From assembly GCA_921293015.1 (NCBI GenBank), contig OV121089.1, positions 44,649,220 to 44,713,219 on the forward strand: 64,000 nucleotides of DNA, written 5' to 3'. This DNA comes from Phorcus lineatus (Eukaryota > Mollusca > Gastropoda > Trochida > Trochidae). Of this stretch, positions 44,101 through 56,900 are shown piece after piece (the first letter of the stretch is position 1; every line of letters begins with the position of its first letter). A program made the position numbers and the translations under genes. A model generated the notes under the pieces. The model was not told the DNA's origin. It saw nothing but the letters and a program-made list of their open reading frames with translations, and searched no databases.

Positions 44101-47100
44101 ATGGAATTGGTCTTCTATTTGTCAAATAGGCCATGCATTTGTAGGTGGCGGGCTTTAGTTGAAAATGTAAGCCCGACAACAACATTTTTGGATACTTGTG
44201 ACAAACTTCAGCTTTTGTTTGAATGTCATCCATTAGAAGGCCATTGAGGGTACGATGATAGTGTTAACGTACGGTCATATGGTCTGTTGAGATGATTTAT
44301 CTTTTTAGCAGTAAACTGATTGATGTGTATCAGGAAATAAGAGAAAAAAAATTGTTTTGATCCGCTGAAATTTTTTAAAGTTATTACAATCATCCAGCCA
44401 CTTTCACAATCCATGTCATCAAATAGTTTGACCCAGCAGTAACCAACTGATACATTCTATGAGTGAAAGACAGTGTAGAGAAGAGTCAGAAGCTACTGTG
44501 TTGAAAATAACCGGTCTGTTACTCCTACCTATACATGGATGGTAGCAGCTTGTTTGTATCATAGAGCTAACAATATTTAGTGTGTATCATACTAGACTAA
44601 CATTATCATTTGTACAGTTTCACTTCAGTCCTCTGTGCCATACACTTTCAAAGCTCTCTTTGTAATGAGACTGCTATAAGCCCATGTCAGTTGAAGAGAT
44701 GTGACACTGCCATAGAGCTTTTAGAGTTCTGGTCCTAGCCTAACATACAGACCCCTTAGTCAAAGCTTATCATAAATGGATGTCACACCTTGGCAATGGT
44801 CTTCCTTTGCATTTCAAGGCTCTTTTGAAGCTGAGACTGTTTTGGGGCGCCATCAAGTTTTGGCTTCAACCTTCAGCAAAAAAATGTTGTGAGATGATCT
44901 TAGCTCAACATCTACCCAGCCTGTGACTTAGGCTTGCAGTAAAATTATATCAATAATTTGATGTTGACATGTCACCAGTCAGCAAAGCAATATTTCTGTT
45001 AAGAACCATGGACAGGGTCTTTTGCAAACAAGAGAAAAGGGTTATAACTCCTTGCACTTCCCTCTTTGACCTCTCAATGTGCATAGAATGTACATTGATG
45101 GTGCAGTAAAGCAAGAACGTTACTGAAGATTAAGGATGTTCCAAGGCAAAGGGAGTCTTGTGGAAGTGTTGGCACACAGGATAGGACTCCACACCTCAAC
45201 TCACTTCACCACTCAGGGTAACAGCAAATACTACTCTTGTAATCAAACATTACATCTAACTATCAATATTATGATATTCTATATTTAATTGTTATCCATT
45301 TAGTTAGTGTCAGTTTCAAAATGATGGGATAAAATGAAATGGATGAATTGTTCTGCTTAAAATGAAAAATGGAAAAAATCAATTCGTGCAAAAGCAAAGA
45401 GACTATTTAAAATAAAAAATAAACATACTAAGCATATATTATGGGTAAAGTAAAAATGTAAATACAATCAAACTGATGAAATGAAAAAAAATACCTGTAA
45501 GGTAATTACTTTATGCACTTCATAAGAAAAATAAAACCATTAAAATGTTGTTCAAGACAAAGCAAATGTTAAAAATGTGATTTTGTTAATAAAACTAAAA
45601 AAAATGTCAAATGAGAAACTAAAAGGAAGGAGAGTGGGCTTCCAGAGTGGTGGATATGTTCAAGAGATGTTGGATCAGGGCACTGTTCCACAAAGCAGTT
45701 GTAGCATTACAATGGATGGAACAGAACCAAGAGACTTCTTGTGGAAACAATGACTTAACCCTTGGATTACTCTCAAGGTTTCAGAAGAATGTCAGAAATT
45801 AAAGAGAACTATTGAGGCTCTTCATTATTATTATTGCAATAAGAAGACATTTTTATAGACCACTCCTCTGTTTCCTGATATGAGTAAAAGTAACAAATGA
45901 ATCTTTGAATTTGTTTAGGCTTAAACAAGACATTTACAAGGCCCATGTGAAGAGATGGTATTTTCATATTTCCACAAATAGTCCTCTGTCCAAGAGTCTC
46001 TGTCTTGAGCTTTCATATTGTGTATATAACGTGTACAGAGTGATTTGCCTACCCAATGAGTGCACCCTGTAGGTACTGTGTGTGTACTCTAGTAGGTACC
46101 ACGTGTATGTGTGTGTACTCCTCAAAGGTGTATCCTGCCTTTACAGTTACATCTGCATAAGTTTTTCAAATTCTACATAATGGTGTTAAACGTGCAAAAT
46201 ATGATTGAATTATATGACATTTGATGTATGTAGAGATGAATTAATTAAGATGAAGTTATCAGATTTGATGTAAAAAAGGTCAGAAATATATTGGTCAAAA
46301 GAGGATTTATGAAAGTAGAAATCAATATACATAAATTATTCTGTTATCCATTAAGAATGAAAATATATTGGATAAGATATGACATTGTTTTCCAACACAT
46401 GAAAAATATGAAAATGATATCAAACACATTAAATTTGAAGCATTGTATAATGTTCCCATTGTTGAAGCAAATAGCAAGTTCATGTGTTGTTGTGGGAAAG
46501 GTGGCCTTATAGACCATAGGGAGAGCTTATTGTAGCTTATACTGTGTGACCTGTTGGCTATGCACTTGAAGTCCTTGTCTCTTTAAATAAGCTTTATTCA
46601 ACTTCTGAAAGTGCTTTGATGCAATGTGCCTCATGTCTGTTAAATTGTTTGTCTTCAACTAGACTATCAATTTTCAAGATTTTGTGTAAAAACGTTAAGA
46701 TGAATTTTGTGAAACTATGAATTTACTACTTTGTGATATTGGAGCAATTTCGAAGTGCTTGATTAGAAGTATTTGTTTTTTATTCTTGAGTGCTTTTTCT
46801 TACTTTTGAAAATTGAGGCATGTGAAAAATTCTTTGCATCTTTGATGTTCGCAATTTGAATGTTTAGAATTTGAATGTTCTAAACGAATGCAAATTTTAT
46901 TAATCCTTTGAAGAAAAACTATAAAACAAATAGACTGAAGTAGTATGAAAATGTATTCTATTCCTATCCTATAATGACAGTTTGATAAGTATATGTTAAA
47001 CTTTCTTTCATAGAGTTGTAGAGAAAATTATCCACATTATCATATTTAAATTTGTAGCTGTTTGACCCATATACAGAAATTATCGATTTGTAACGATGTT

Positions 47101-47222
47101 CTGATTATAATGGCTTTGGTCGATTTGCATTCCGTTATGTCTAAACAAAGCTTTTAAATGTGTACATACTAACACTCACTTTGTAAGCATGACTGCCTCC
47201 TCAATAAATATTTTATACCTAC
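41166..47222 (+). other. Probable CLIP1 3'UTR (about 6 kb)
   Basis: No coding signal follows the stop until 49557. The first convincing poly(A) site is AATAAA at 47203 with a GTTTGTTGTTGTTGTTG element from 47224. An earlier AATAAA near 42260 could give a shorter UTR. Scattered short ORFs lack coding character. Confidence 0.5.
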
Positions 47223-47240
47223 ATGTTTGTTGTTGTTGTT
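47203..47240 (+). terminator. Poly(A) signal with GU-rich downstream element
   Basis: AATAAA at 47203-47208, then (GTT)n at 47224-47240, the usual spacing for cleavage near 47220. Confidence 0.6.
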
Positions 47241-47394
47241 GTTAACTCCACACTCCTGAAGAACAGAACCACGCATATTTATTTCATGAAAAATTACATG
47301 AACTGGATTGGCCAAGAAGCTAAACAGAACTTATGTGAAGGCCGCTCCAAAACTCTCTTGCATGGCAAAGAATATTCCTAAAAATCTATTTACA

Positions 47395-47775
47395 TTTTCA
47401 TTGATGAAAAGGGACAGGAAGCTGAATTTTTTTTATATAGACTCCTAACCTCATAAGGATTATACATAGTAGATTTGGTCTCATTAGGGCCACAAGGGCG
47501 ATGCCCTAAAAAACTATCTTGTGAATGAAAAGGGCTAGAAAGCTGAAATATTATGTAGAGGCTCCTCACCTCATAAGAGTTATGTATAAAATGTTAATTT
47601 GGTGACCCCGTGGCTACTAATAATAGCCACGAGGCTCTAAATCTTATTTCATCTTCTTCTCCAGAAAGTTGAAACATTGCGTATAGACTCCTGACATTAC
47701 AAGGATTATTAATGATAGATTTGGTTGTCCTGAGAGCCAAAGAGGCCACCCAATTAAAAGCAACTTTCCTCTTCA
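47395..47775 (+). repeat. Degenerate tandem repeat, about 120-127-bp unit, 3 copies
   Basis: Blocks (C)AGAAAGCTGAA, TAGACTCCT(A/G)ACCTCA, AAGGATTAT and AGATTTGGT recur from 47415, 47535 and 47662. It lies just past the poly(A) site. Confidence 0.7.
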
Positions 47776-49556
47776 CATGAAACAAAAAGAGTAGCTTTTT
47801 ACGGACCAAATGCCGTAAATTAATATGGATGAACGCGTCCTTTCAATTTTTAATATTTAAATTCTAAAAATACACCTGGGAAAAAGTATTGCAACGCCTG
47901 CCTTTTCAATGTCTGACGTGACACAAAATATTAACATTTGATTACAAAGGATCTTTTTAATATTAAAGTTTTGAACAATGTCTGAAGATAAATTAACCAA
48001 CAAATTTTGTATTGATTACCAAAACGATGATTTAAAATAATAGCCCCTTTGTGAAACAGTCAAATATAGTAGTGAAGAGGTTTTTCTGTAATAGCAATAT
48101 TTCATTAAAGATGGATGTCGACATTTATTGACTTTGACTGATTTTTTAAGAAGAATAAGAAAGAAGTGCTACTGAACAAGATTGTGGGCTGCCAAGACGC
48201 GTTGGTTCCATTTCATATTGGTAATGTATTTGCCAGAAGAACTCTGAAGAAAACTGGAAAACCATAACGAGTTTAGGTTGCTTACAGAACAATTGAGGAG
48301 TTAAAGAAAAAGTTGGCGTTACAATACTTTCTTTCAGGCGTATAGTATTGCAATAACACTGAATCAGTCATGTTCCTTATTATAAAACATTGACGTTTTT
48401 CCAAATCAAACGCAAATATTTTCCAAAATAATTCCGAAATTGATAACCATGACACACTATCATGTAATTTCATCCTTCCATACCAAATTTAATTGATTTA
48501 ATTGACCAAATCTCATGATTAGAAGAAATTTGTCGGATAGGACTTGTAAATGTTTTCTAACATTTACGAGACTTGTAAATGTTTTCAAAAATATTCTCAA
48601 AAGGGTTAATCATTACACAATGTCATGTAATTATGTATCTTAAAACCATGTTTGGTAAATATTTTATTCGTAGTTTAGAAGATATAAGCCATACATGACT
48701 TGTTAAAAGTTCTCTTTTGAATTAATCTTTGCTTCGCCCTAAACTCAAAATTATATGAAGTTAATTCAAAATTGTTAATACTGACACATTATTACATATT
48801 TCTGCAATCCTTTAAGACATCATCCTTTCTTTTTTCTCCAAAGGAGGTGCTCTAGTTGTGATTACTCATGTTATCTCTCTTACAAATTGGCCATATTTCT
48901 CGGATCTCGAAAATATCCAAAGTAGTGGGAAATATATTTGTATCAACTCAGTATATGTCCATGTGATCTCTGTTTCAATTGGGCGATATTTCTTGGATTG
49001 CGCAAAATTCCAAAATAGATGAAAAACACTGGTAAAAATAAGTTAGGGATATTGCTAATATTATGATTGATATTTCATCAGGTGATATAAGTAAAGAAAT
49101 GACAATATTAATAATTTGAGAACTTTCATATATCCCCAATTATTTTTGTTCAGTATTAATTTCTATCAACACAGAATTTTGATTTATGTTATACTGACTA
49201 CCATCTTGCATAACATATGTGTTCTTGACGGTGTCGGAAACAGACGAATAACGGACGTAACTGAGTGCTTGGTTTGATTTCAAAAACTCAAAACTGTCTG
49301 TTATTTGTCAAGAAATCCATTTGCTTGTAACAGAGAATACATTCGAAGCAAACAGTCTAGTAGTCTCCTTTTGGAGACAATTCCTTTTGCAGGACTTAAT
49401 GATGTCGAAGTAGTACTCAAACGTCATGTCTCGAGCCTGCATGCCAAATACCATTATTGTGGCAGAAAGAAGTGCGCCTCCTAAAAATCATGTATGCTGA
49501 TTTTGATTGGACTGAAATTGTCTGTTTAACACCTTGTAAATGTGTGTTATCTGCAG
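47776..49556 (+). other. Intergenic or intronic AT-rich stretch
   Basis: A small inverted GTAAATGTT/AACATTTAC pair with a direct GACTTGTAAATGTTTTC repeat at 48541-48590; otherwise nothing. No clear promoter for the downstream gene is visible. Confidence 0.5.
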
Positions 49557-52500
49557 GTGATGTCCGACTGGTTGAAGGGATGTCCAATCCCAATACACCT
49601 GAAAGTTCCTACAGGCCTCCACCTCGGGGTGTAGCTGAAGTTGAAAGCGAATTGAAAGGTTTGTGTCCAATTTTTATTCAATGGTTATCACTTGTTTTAA
49701 GAATAATATTTTTAATGAAAGTGAGTAATAGTGACACTAAAATGGATTTAGTTTCAAAGTGAAAAGTACTTTCTACTAATTTTTTGAATTACAGAAAAAG
49801 GTAGACGTACTAAGCACATGACTGAAACGTTAACCGACATATACAGATCAAAGACATCTAGTGGGAAGGATCTGTCAGCTCGAAAGACAGTTAGGAAAGC
49901 ACCAACTGGTAGACAAAAGCTTAGAAAAGCTGCTGAGGTGACAAGCCCTAGTGATGCTATGTACGTGACTAAGACCCACGCTACAATGAAAACGAGACTA
50001 GCGGACGAGCTTGGGTGCGAAGCAGGTGATATAGGTGATATCAGACCGAGCACCTTGTATAGGCTTCTTTCATCAGAATCTACAGATGAGGATCCACTGC
50101 ACATCCTTCGTCTTCAACAAGCAATTCTAAGAGCTGATAAAGCTCTTCAAGACCAGTCTTGGCTTGCTAGTCCAGTAAGATCAGAAGGAAGACACGGACC
50201 ACTTGTATCTCAAGTCAATGCAAAGGTTGACCATAGTTCAAAAGCAAAAAAATGTCACAAGAAATCTGAGTCTAGATTAGACAACAAGAAAGAAAAGAAG
50301 TATGGTTCCAAATCTACTACGTCCAAATCTAGTAAGAAGGGTGAAACTACAAAGGTTCAAAAGTCTGCCCGTACTCCACGAGGATCAAGGACTGATCTAC
50401 GAGAAGCTTACGATGTGTCTGAAGATGATGATCAGTCAAGCATTACATTACATAGCAGTGCTGGGACACCTAGCGTTGAGACACCAATGGACGACATTGG
50501 AACACCGAGCGTTGGAACACCAAGCGTGTGCAGTGTAACATCAGGTTTAGAGGAGCTTATTGAAGGTCTTCAGGATCTAGATTACCCAGACTGGTACAAT
50601 GAGGAATGTGATGCAGAGGTAAGATAATGATTCGATTTTATTATCATGCATTTATTGTATGTTTGTCCACCCACTTGCACATGCTGTCAGGAAAAAAAAT
50701 CAAAATTCTTTTCCATCTAAAATGACTGTTATTGTATATTCATTTGCCACGAAATTCAAAATCTAGCTATTTAGTTCGTTTTTATTCAATTTTGTAAGGG
50801 CCGCAAACAGAAAAGAAAGAAATGAAAGGATTGGAAGTTGACTAAGAATTTGTTTTAAAATCATGGTTATGACAGAATACTATTTCGATACAATTGTTAT
50901 ATAGGTTGCCAGTCTGGAGCTCGGAAACAGGGGAGATCAGGCGAAATCAGACTCTAATCCAAATGGGGAAGATGAGGAACTCAAACTATTTGAAGAACTA
51001 GAAGCAAAATTAGCCGAGGAGAAAGATGAGGCGGATGTGATGAAGAAAACTACAATTGTAAGCTTAGCTAGCTCCCAGGATACTAAAGACAGAGTCAAGG
51101 CTAGTGTAGACGAAAGAGATCGAGTTGATAAAAACACACCAGAAACCCTCAACCGCTGCCAAGTAACTCTGGAAAAAGACAATAGCGATACAAAGTTAAC
51201 GGACGGATCAGATGCAATGGAGAAAAGCACAAAACAAGCTCTTGCAAGTTCCCAAGACATGGTGGACAAAGTCAAACCAGATGCACTTTTGCAGTATGAA
51301 AGCAGGGGAACTGAAATTGAGAGCGATACCTTATTTGTTGATCCTCTGAGTCCAATATCGGAAGACGTCAATGAAAATGCTGGCAAAACTGAGAAACTCT
51401 CAGACGATGGGACAGAACTTCTTCCGCTCAATGAAACAACAATAAATGTTATCGAAAAGGCAGACTCAGGTCCACATTCAGACACCGAACCTCAACTTGA
51501 TGCTTCATATGAATCAGAACCAGTGCCTTTGATGAATGAGGATGAAGGCATTAATCATAATACCGGAAAGTATTCAGCGAATGTCGTAACATCAAGTGAT
51601 GAGAACAAAGTCGAATTCCTTAATTCGGAATCAGAATGTTCTAATACGAACCAATTCCAACGGCTGGTTTGTGGTAAAGGAGGTGAACACACAACAGCCG
51701 AATCTCACTTGCATGCTGGAAAATCCATTGTTGGAGAAAAAACAGCTGCTGATGTTGTTGAAAGGGTTTCACGAGAAGATGGAGTCAATGCAGGACATAC
51801 TGAAACTGATGAAGTCGTAAACAACCAGAATACTGTAGTTGACAAGCCAAATGACAAGATATATATGGCAGTACCAACACAAGAAACGTCGGATATCGTT
51901 GACTGTGTGGATATTGAACCTGAATACCCACAAACAAGTGAACCGTCATCGATGTATGAGCAATATAATGTCCCATTCGGTGCAACAGCAAAACCTAAAA
52001 CGATGACCCAACTGACTAAGGAACCAGCAATTCAGCTGCAAAACATCTCTCAATCTGATAATTCTTTAGAATGCGAGTATCCAAAGGCAGAGCTCGCTGG
52101 CCATCAGCCATTTGAAAGTAAGTCACTTGAAAATCAGCAAGATGATACCAAGCCCGTTCAGGAGCAATCACGGAGTGTCCCAGAAGCTATGAGTTTTGCT
52201 GAAAGTTGTAACAGGCGTGATACACAGCCAGACAGTTCTGCTGCTGAAAGTATCCGACAAAGTAGAGATGACAGCGACGACGTTCACAGAGTAGCAGATC
52301 AACCGTTGGATGAAAGTGCATCATCAAGTCTAGAGAATCCTGAAAGTGATTCGCCACCACCTAAGTGCGAGTCACACAGTGTCATGTCATTTGAAAGCGA
52401 AACTGTTATTGATACAAGTCAAAATGAAATAGCGTCAATGCATTCTCAGCAAACACAAAGTGACTCTCTTCACAAAACTGCAATAGAACTTCCTTGCAAT

Positions 52501-53022
52501 GAGACGGAAATACAGGACAAAACGTCGACTGAAACTTCAAACTTTGATAGTCCAACCTTTAAGTCGTCAATTGAAGATGACTCATTATCTATCGATAACT
52601 TGGATAGGGCTGTACCTCACGCTACCCTACCTGAAAGCGAATCACTTTGCGCTACCCCACTTGAAAACGAGTCACTTCGCACTACCACACCTGAAAGCGA
52701 GTCACCGTTTGATACGCCACCTTGCGTCACACCTCCCGAAACTGCTTCACCATGCGTCACACCAGCAGAGAGCATATCGCCTTGTGTCACCCCACCTGAA
52801 GGATCGTCTCCCTCTGCAACACCTCCCGTTGACAGGTGCTCGTCATTGGATCTACACGCCCCATCACGCGATCCAGCACCTCTTGATAAGGGGAATGAGC
52901 CTGTAACGAGACGCTCCAAGAAGGGAAGAAGTTCCCCAGCAAAGAGGGCCAGCGCACCTGCACCTGCCGAGACGCAAACTTCTGACGTAAAAAGCAAGAC
53001 TGAATCTTGTGTTGTTTGTTGA
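49557..53022 (+). CDS. Long disordered acidic Ser/Thr/Pro-rich protein ending in a CaaX-like CVVC
   Basis: Three exons: 49557-49658, 49795-50618, 50905-53022, joined at G|GTTTGT, ATTACAG, GAG|GTAAGA and ATATAG. From the ATG at 49580 (MSNPNTPESSYRPPPRG) it is 1006 residues. The first 250 are basic, with Lys/Ser-rich and TxxSS stretches and GTPSVETPMDDIGTPSVGTP repeats, then a short acidic/aromatic motif, DLDYPDWYNEECDAE. Exon 3 starts with a short charged helix (EELKLFEELEAKLAEEKDEA), then about 550 disordered acidic residues, a run of TPPE repeats, a basic segment, and SCVVC at the stop. CVVC fits a prenylation (CaaX) box, suggesting membrane anchoring. I do not recognise the family. The first exon starts in phase 1, the same phase as the CLIP1 exon Y donor, so it may instead be an alternative CLIP1 3' end. 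An upstream 5' exon is expected. Confidence 0.75.
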
Positions 53023-55671
53023 AAATTTACAAGACAATTATACCCATTGGTTAATATTTGACCATCTATTGTAGAAGAGAACTGAATACAGAGTATTGTA
53101 ATTTGCTGAAATTTGAAAACCTGGAAATTTAACATTTTTTTAATACCTTTGATGTGATTCGATGGACGTATTTGTAATGCTGTGAACTCTTTTTATGTTT
53201 TGATGAATTTCAGCACTAATTAACCTTCCCATGTTTATATATTGGCGTTTTTCAAAATCTCAATAATTTTGATCTCAATATTATTTGATCCCTTTGATAC
53301 GAAAGGAAATCAACTAACGAATATTGAATAGTAGATTTGTTCTATTAAGTTTGTCCTCTATACCGATATTTATTCTTTATTGTTATGCTTTCCTTTGCGC
53401 ACATACCAGATTGATGTGATATTCTTGCAATTGTGCCTTAACTGCTGAGTTTATTGGTTGTTTGTTAGTTTTAATGCACAAATAAGTTTGACAAATTTTG
53501 TCTTTGTTTCTTATTGTCCATTATGAAAATGTTCTAGTCAGTTTCATCACCATGTCTCTAGACTTACACTTACAATGCATTCATTCACAGCGATGTGTAT
53601 TGTTGAAAAACAGCTAAAGGTGACGATCAAGCATATTGGACTATTTTTTAAAGATAGTGATATATGTACTCCATCGTCTACTTCAGCCGTTTTTAAGACA
53701 TTGGTTTCGTTAAGACAAGTCCCTGTGCAGTTATAAATGAATCAAGTGCAATATTTTATGTACTCATAGTAAGAATATTGATTTACAGATTGAATATTTC
53801 ATATTTCATGTCCAGATGATCTAGTAACAATTCGTTTCGGTTATTAGGTATTGTCGAACTTTAAATGACATCGCAATATGATTATATGATACGATTTTAA
53901 GACTATTTCTTGTAATTATTTCTTTTCAACATTTAAGGTATCTCGATTCATTTCAATACTTTTTGAGATATTTGATAATTAACACAATATATCCATAATA
54001 TAGAACACTGGCTTTAATTTTTTTAAAGTTTTTATTTCATCTTCGAAGTGTGAAACATGATTTCCGAATATAACAAAATGCGAAGAAAATGGACACTATA
54101 AAATCAAAGTAACCAAATGTTGATTAAAGAAATAGTTTCAATTTGTATTTAACTATTTGATCTTAATGTTGTGATTGTTATACAATTGTTTTGACTCCAT
54201 GCGAATGAGTCATCTTTCCATAAACGTACTGTATTTCTTCTGTGGTTGTGTTATGTTCAAATTGGCGATCAACATTTGTGATAAATTTATTAAGTACTTA
54301 AGGCAACGCATATACAACATTGTTACAACTGTCCCCAAGACCTCCATATTGAATCTGACAATTCACTGTCAGAATTATGAATTGGAAATCAATGTCATAT
54401 ATTTTCTTCAGATATTGTTTTAAGTCCTAATGGAAACCATCCTCCAATATTTGAAAATATTTATATGATTCTTCAGTTTCAAAATCATACATTTAACTAA
54501 AAAGCCAAAGACCTCTTTTCAATTGATGAAAATACTTTTCTGTGCTGCTCGTTTTTCTCTAATAAAGGCTACCTGATGTATATTTGGCCATGAATTCGCA
54601 CGTATGATATATGGCATTTAAGCGAAACCTTGTAAGTAACTATAGTGATTGATTTAATTTTTTTAAAATGTGATGTTAAGTGTTTGACAAATTATCAAAT
54701 GACGCTTTTTGCATCTTTATGTCTATTTAGACATTCATTAAAATGGAAACGTGATTTTCATATGTTGTCGTTTATCGATACAGTAGTGAAGGTAGATCAA
54801 AACATGAAAATTAGCATGGAACAACTTTAAGTATTTATATTCCGTTGTTTGTTTAATTATTGTTGGTAAAAGTTTTGTCGAAGAAACAGTTTATTCCATT
54901 TTACTTTATTTCTGTTTTTTAAGTGAAAAGTTTACATGTATGAAATATTTATGAGGTACAGAACGAAACAGGATACACTCTGATACACTATTTTGACTTA
55001 TTGTGTAGAACTCCAGAATATGTTATAAGAACAAGCCCATATGTCTTTTGAACATATACTTAATCCCAATATCCTTCTGTCTGCTTTGGCTATGTAAACG
55101 CGGCGGTACATTTTCCTGTTTCGATCAACATCGCCACCTTTATTTTGTCACTTTACCAAAACCGATCAACCTTAAAAATGATACTTCTCGATTAAATGAC
55201 ACCATTGATAACATTTGTCGTATGAATTCCAACAACTAAAGGAATGCCCTTTCATAACGAAGTTTTACCGCCGAATAGTGCTATCGTAAAACCCTTAAGG
55301 GTCCGTTTCACAATGTTACATTATGCTTGAATTCACCAAGAACTTGGGCACCTACTGGAAACTCGAATCCTGGTCTTAAAAGTCATACTCCTAATAAAAG
55401 AATTCAGTTACCGGATTTACATAAAGTATTATTTAAAATTAGGAGAGTAACCGAAAAACAATCTAAAGCTGTATTTAGTAAATCCCATGTTAAATTAAAT
55501 TTGGTGTTGGTAATATGACTGGACAAAAATATGGTAAAATGGTTTCTCACATTCATCTGTTCTTATTTCGCTAACAGCCAATGTGTTTTGGTACTTTAAT
55601 ACTTTAGCACGTCTCTGCGGGTCTCACTGGCCTCAAGTATGATTTGCACTTGTTTCTCAGTGAAATTACAA
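53023..55671 (+). other. 3'UTR of the CVVC gene and flanking AT-rich DNA
   Basis: AATAAA at 54561-54566 is the most likely poly(A) signal. An AT-rich open frame at 55327-55518 (ending KLNLVLVI) is of doubtful coding value. Confidence 0.45.
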
Positions 55672-55866
55672 CTCCAGAAAAGGCAACAGAACAATGCTCG
55701 TCTCATACAGTTAAGAGGCTCTCTGTCTGTAGACAACGTGGTCAACAAGATCACCAGACTTATCACCTATAGAACAGTTGAGGGATCATCCAGACAGACA
55801 AATAAGGCGCAGAAATCCACCTCCGTCAAGTCGGCAAACGAAATCAAGGCATCTATGGAAAAATGA
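55672..55866 (+). CDS. Orphan terminal coding exon, basic protein
   Basis: An acceptor TTTCTCAG (phase 1) or ACTCCAG (phase 0, at 55677) opens a frame reading KRQQNNARLIQLRGSLSVDN, then VVNKITRLITYRTVEGSSRQ and ANEIKASMEK, stop at 55866. Codon choice is GC-richer than the surroundings and looks coding. It could be the last exon of a plus-strand gene, or an alternative terminal exon after 49658 (phase 1). The family is not recognised. Confidence 0.4.
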   Translation, partial: LQKRQQNNARLIQLRGSLSVDNVVNKITRLITYRTVEGSSRQTNKAQKSTSVKSANEIKASMEK

Positions 55867-56039
55867 TGTCATCAGGTGCCTTGTGAAATCTAGATCTGTA
55901 CGATGTTCCAATCTAGTTAAAACTAGTTCTGATTATTAGTCATAACATTAGGGAATTACTGATTGAGGTCATGTTAAGCTGACATTTTTACAAAATTTTG
56001 AACCGACCATTAGAATTAAGACAAGGAGTAGTTTTGAAC

Positions 56040-56450
56040 CGTCATCGGGGCGTATAATATAACAGACAAACAGACAGTTCGTTTATTAGGGTCACCAAAT
56101 CACATGATAAAAATATATACATAAAATACACACTCAGATAAACATTTAGTGAGCCACATTGGAGTTACAAGAGACATTAAAAAGAGTAAAAATGTTATAA
56201 ATGTAGGACATAAATTGAAGTAAGGTACAAATGTTATGCACTGATGTAAAAAGTATTACAACCAAAAGATTGGTACAGGTATATACAAAATTAAAAGATT
56301 AAGATATGAGTATATTTTAAAATGATTAAGAATATAATTATTGCACATATAGATAATTACTTCTCGCAAGGAGGTCCTGGCAGATTGATAGCATTAAAGG
56401 GATGTAGACATGTAGAAGAATTAGTACAGCTAGTTTCAACTAGATTGCGA
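56040..56450 (-). mobile_element. Probable 3' tail of a LINE-type element
   Basis: On the minus strand, GTGACCCTAATAAACGAACT followed by CTGT/TTGT repeats (56060-56090) is the usual end of many non-LTR elements: poly(A) signal plus short tandem tail. No coding part is recognisable upstream to 56450. Confidence 0.4.
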
Positions 56451-56559
56451 CGTGTGCGTGCGTGAATTCAGAGCAGATATCATAACATGCTTCATACTGA
56501 CAGGGTTTTTTTAAGTTCCATTTGAAGAATCGATATCTACCCCAAGTTCCCCTTTACTC

Positions 56560-56900
56560 CCAATTCATGGCCTGGTGTCCGGCGTCTGTCGTCCGTTGTC
56601 CGGTTACTTTTCACATTTTCGACTTCTCCAGAACTGCCAAACACCCCCGAAGCTTTGGATTTAACTTACTCTAATTGGGTAATTAGGGGGAACCCTGCAC
56701 GGGATTAGCAATTCTTTGATATTGTGACAGAGGAAGCATGCTGTTTGAGATAAATACCATGATGGTTTCCTATATCTTGTGGCAACAATGTTTATAAGTG
56801 TCATTGAACTTATCATTCATTGGTCAAATGGGTCAAATTTGATCCAATGCAATGAAGCTATCTGAGAGCCTAGAAATGTTTTATATTCGTAGCCAATCGC
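56560..56900 (+). repeat. Dispersed repeat with GTCCG-rich head
   Basis: TGGTGTCCGGCGTCTGTCGT then CCGTTGTCCGGTTACTTTTC leads into an AT-rich body. The GTCCG head recalls the one before the satellite at 10395, so both may belong to one family. Confidence 0.4.

Noticed and set aside
48541-48590. Small inverted and direct repeat GTAAATGTT
   Set aside because: Too short and AT-rich to rise above background.
49754-50104. 116-codon minus-strand open frame with hydrophobic stretches
   Set aside because: Antisense of the exon 49795-50618, whose plus frame has better splice signals.
50937-51485. 182-codon minus-strand open frame
   Set aside because: Antisense shadow of the long plus-strand exon; Ser/Leu-rich mirror of an acidic Ser-rich protein.
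52617-53135. 172-codon minus-strand open frame
   Set aside because: Antisense shadow of the TPPE repeats (SGGVTQG pattern).
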